DNA from: CAYYMH01 sp964472785 | Lineage (GTDB): Bacteria > Zhuqueibacterota > Zhuqueibacteria > Thermofontimicrobiales > Thermofontimicrobiaceae | Assembly (NCBI GenBank): GCA_964472785.1 | Contig: CAYYMH010000017.1 | Location: forward strand, 1-64,000 | Length of the DNA stretch: 64,000 bases | Direction of reading: 5' to 3' | Shown here: positions 63,605-64,000 of the stretch, in pieces | Position numbering within the stretch: the first letter of the stretch is position 1 | How the letters are laid out: every line of letters starts with the position of its first letter | Notes under the pieces: generated by a model | Told to the model about the DNA's origin: nothing | Databases searched by the model: none | What the model saw: only the letters and a program-made list of their open reading frames with translations | Position numbers and translations under genes: made by a program

Positions 63605-64000
63605 TCAATCCAAATATTTCAGAAATGTATCACGGAACACACCCTGTGCGCCGAAGCTTTCCTTGAATCTCCCCAGTCCCCAATTCGGCTCCATATTCAC
63701 TGTAAAAATGCCAAAATCTAAATGTCCGTATTTATTCCTGATCGCCCATTTAATAATTTCGTAAAATAGTAGATTGACACCACGAAACTGCTGTTTTTCC
63801 TCGTTATGACTGATATAAAAAGCAAGCACGACACGTTCGTTACAATCTAATATCACAACACCTGCTACCATCTCTTGACCGGCGTAGGCGCCGAACAACC
63901 GGATTCGCTCCGGGAAAATCTTTTTCAACAGATGTAATTCTTGTAGCGTGTGAGTTGGCTGGACATTGTGTCTCATTTTTAAATTACGCTGCAAAATTTC
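63605..64000 (-). CDS. FemAB/GNAT-like (BioF2 type) acyltransferase, C-terminal part
   Basis: About 131 codons remain; the frame stays open to the window edge, so the true start is outside. LRLF-type IRLFGAYAGQEMVAGVVILD, then RGVNLLFYEIIKWAIRNKYGHLDFG and GLGRFKESFGA match the C-terminal half of FemAB/BioF2-type GNAT proteins (readable as MVAGVVILD, HLDFGIF and FKESFGA). These transfer acyl or aminoacyl groups to envelope glycans. Fits the sugar-related context. Confidence 0.75.
   Translation of the reverse strand, partial: EILQRNLKMRHNVQPTHTLQELHLLKKIFPERIRLFGAYAGQEMVAGVVILDCNERVVLAFYISHNEEKQQFRGVNLLFYEIIKWAIRNKYGHLDFGIFTVNMEPNWGLGRFKESFGAQGVFRDTFLKYLD

Noticed and set aside
1..64000. tRNA, rRNA, CRISPR arrays, prophage or insertion sequences
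   Set aside because: No cloverleaf with a CCA-type end, no regularly spaced direct repeats, and no integrase, transposase or phage structural protein among the translated frames.

Overview
The window is chromosomal DNA of moderate to low GC from a Gram-negative bacterium, most likely in the FCB/Calditrichota-KSB1-Ignavibacteria neighbourhood. Evidence: a secreted 1329-residue protein ends in a type IX secretion sorting domain of the YPNPFNP type; outer-membrane beta-barrels, an MCE lipid-transport operon and lipoproteins are present; genes use strong AGGAGG ribosome sites and sigma-70 promoters (TTGACA/TATATT, TTGCAA/TATAAT) rather than the Bacteroidetes pattern. The phylum is an inference. 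I found no tRNA, rRNA, CRISPR array, integrase or transposase.

Layout. 1-6.4 kb: the 5' end of a sensor-propeller gene cut by the window edge, a WD40-like protein, a mosaic T9SS cargo protein and a small membrane protein. 6.9-22.4 kb (minus strand): one tight ten-gene operon, the most interesting region. It holds an RsbW-like kinase, two PelF-like glycosyltransferases around a sugar-nucleotide epimerase, a PelG-like flippase, an unknown polytopic protein, an RsbU-like phosphatase, a GAF/HD-GYP/STAS protein, a deacetylase-like lipoprotein and a TPR/beta-barrel porin. This looks like a Pel-type exopolysaccharide machine in which PelD is absent and a complete partner-switching module sits inside the operon. 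22.9-29.7 kb: MBL hydrolase, divergent Lgt, parvulin isomerase, PfkB kinase, FtcD, M24 peptidase and malate dehydrogenase.

29.9-34.8 kb (minus): radical SAM/DUF2344 fusion, rng, rplU, rpmA. 35.1-37.9 kb (minus): a 2-oxoacid:ferredoxin oxidoreductase with fused beta-gamma subunits. 38.2-44.1 kb: exported peptidase PepP, a Tat-exported class V aminotransferase, and a TldE/TldD pair whose TldD carries a Tat signal. 44.3-46.6 kb: malic enzyme-phosphotransacetylase fusion. 46.8-48.9 kb: divergent tocopherol-cyclase-family and UbiA prenyltransferase genes. 49.1-51.1 kb: secreted S9 peptidase. 51.2-56.3 kb: MCE (Mla-like) lipid-transport operon that includes its own predicted outer-membrane barrel. 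56.5-58.5 kb: purE and a purine permease. 58.9-64.0 kb: sugar kinase, RmlD-like reductase, DPM-like and GT4-like glycosyltransferases, an alpha/beta hydrolase and a partial FemAB/GNAT-like protein.

Intergenic DNA carries many diverged dispersed palindromes (CCAC-leading arms with CACAGAG, CACGGAT or GCAAAG units), a nested GTCATTCCGG element and a perfect 15-bp palindrome. Hairpin terminators mark most convergent ends.
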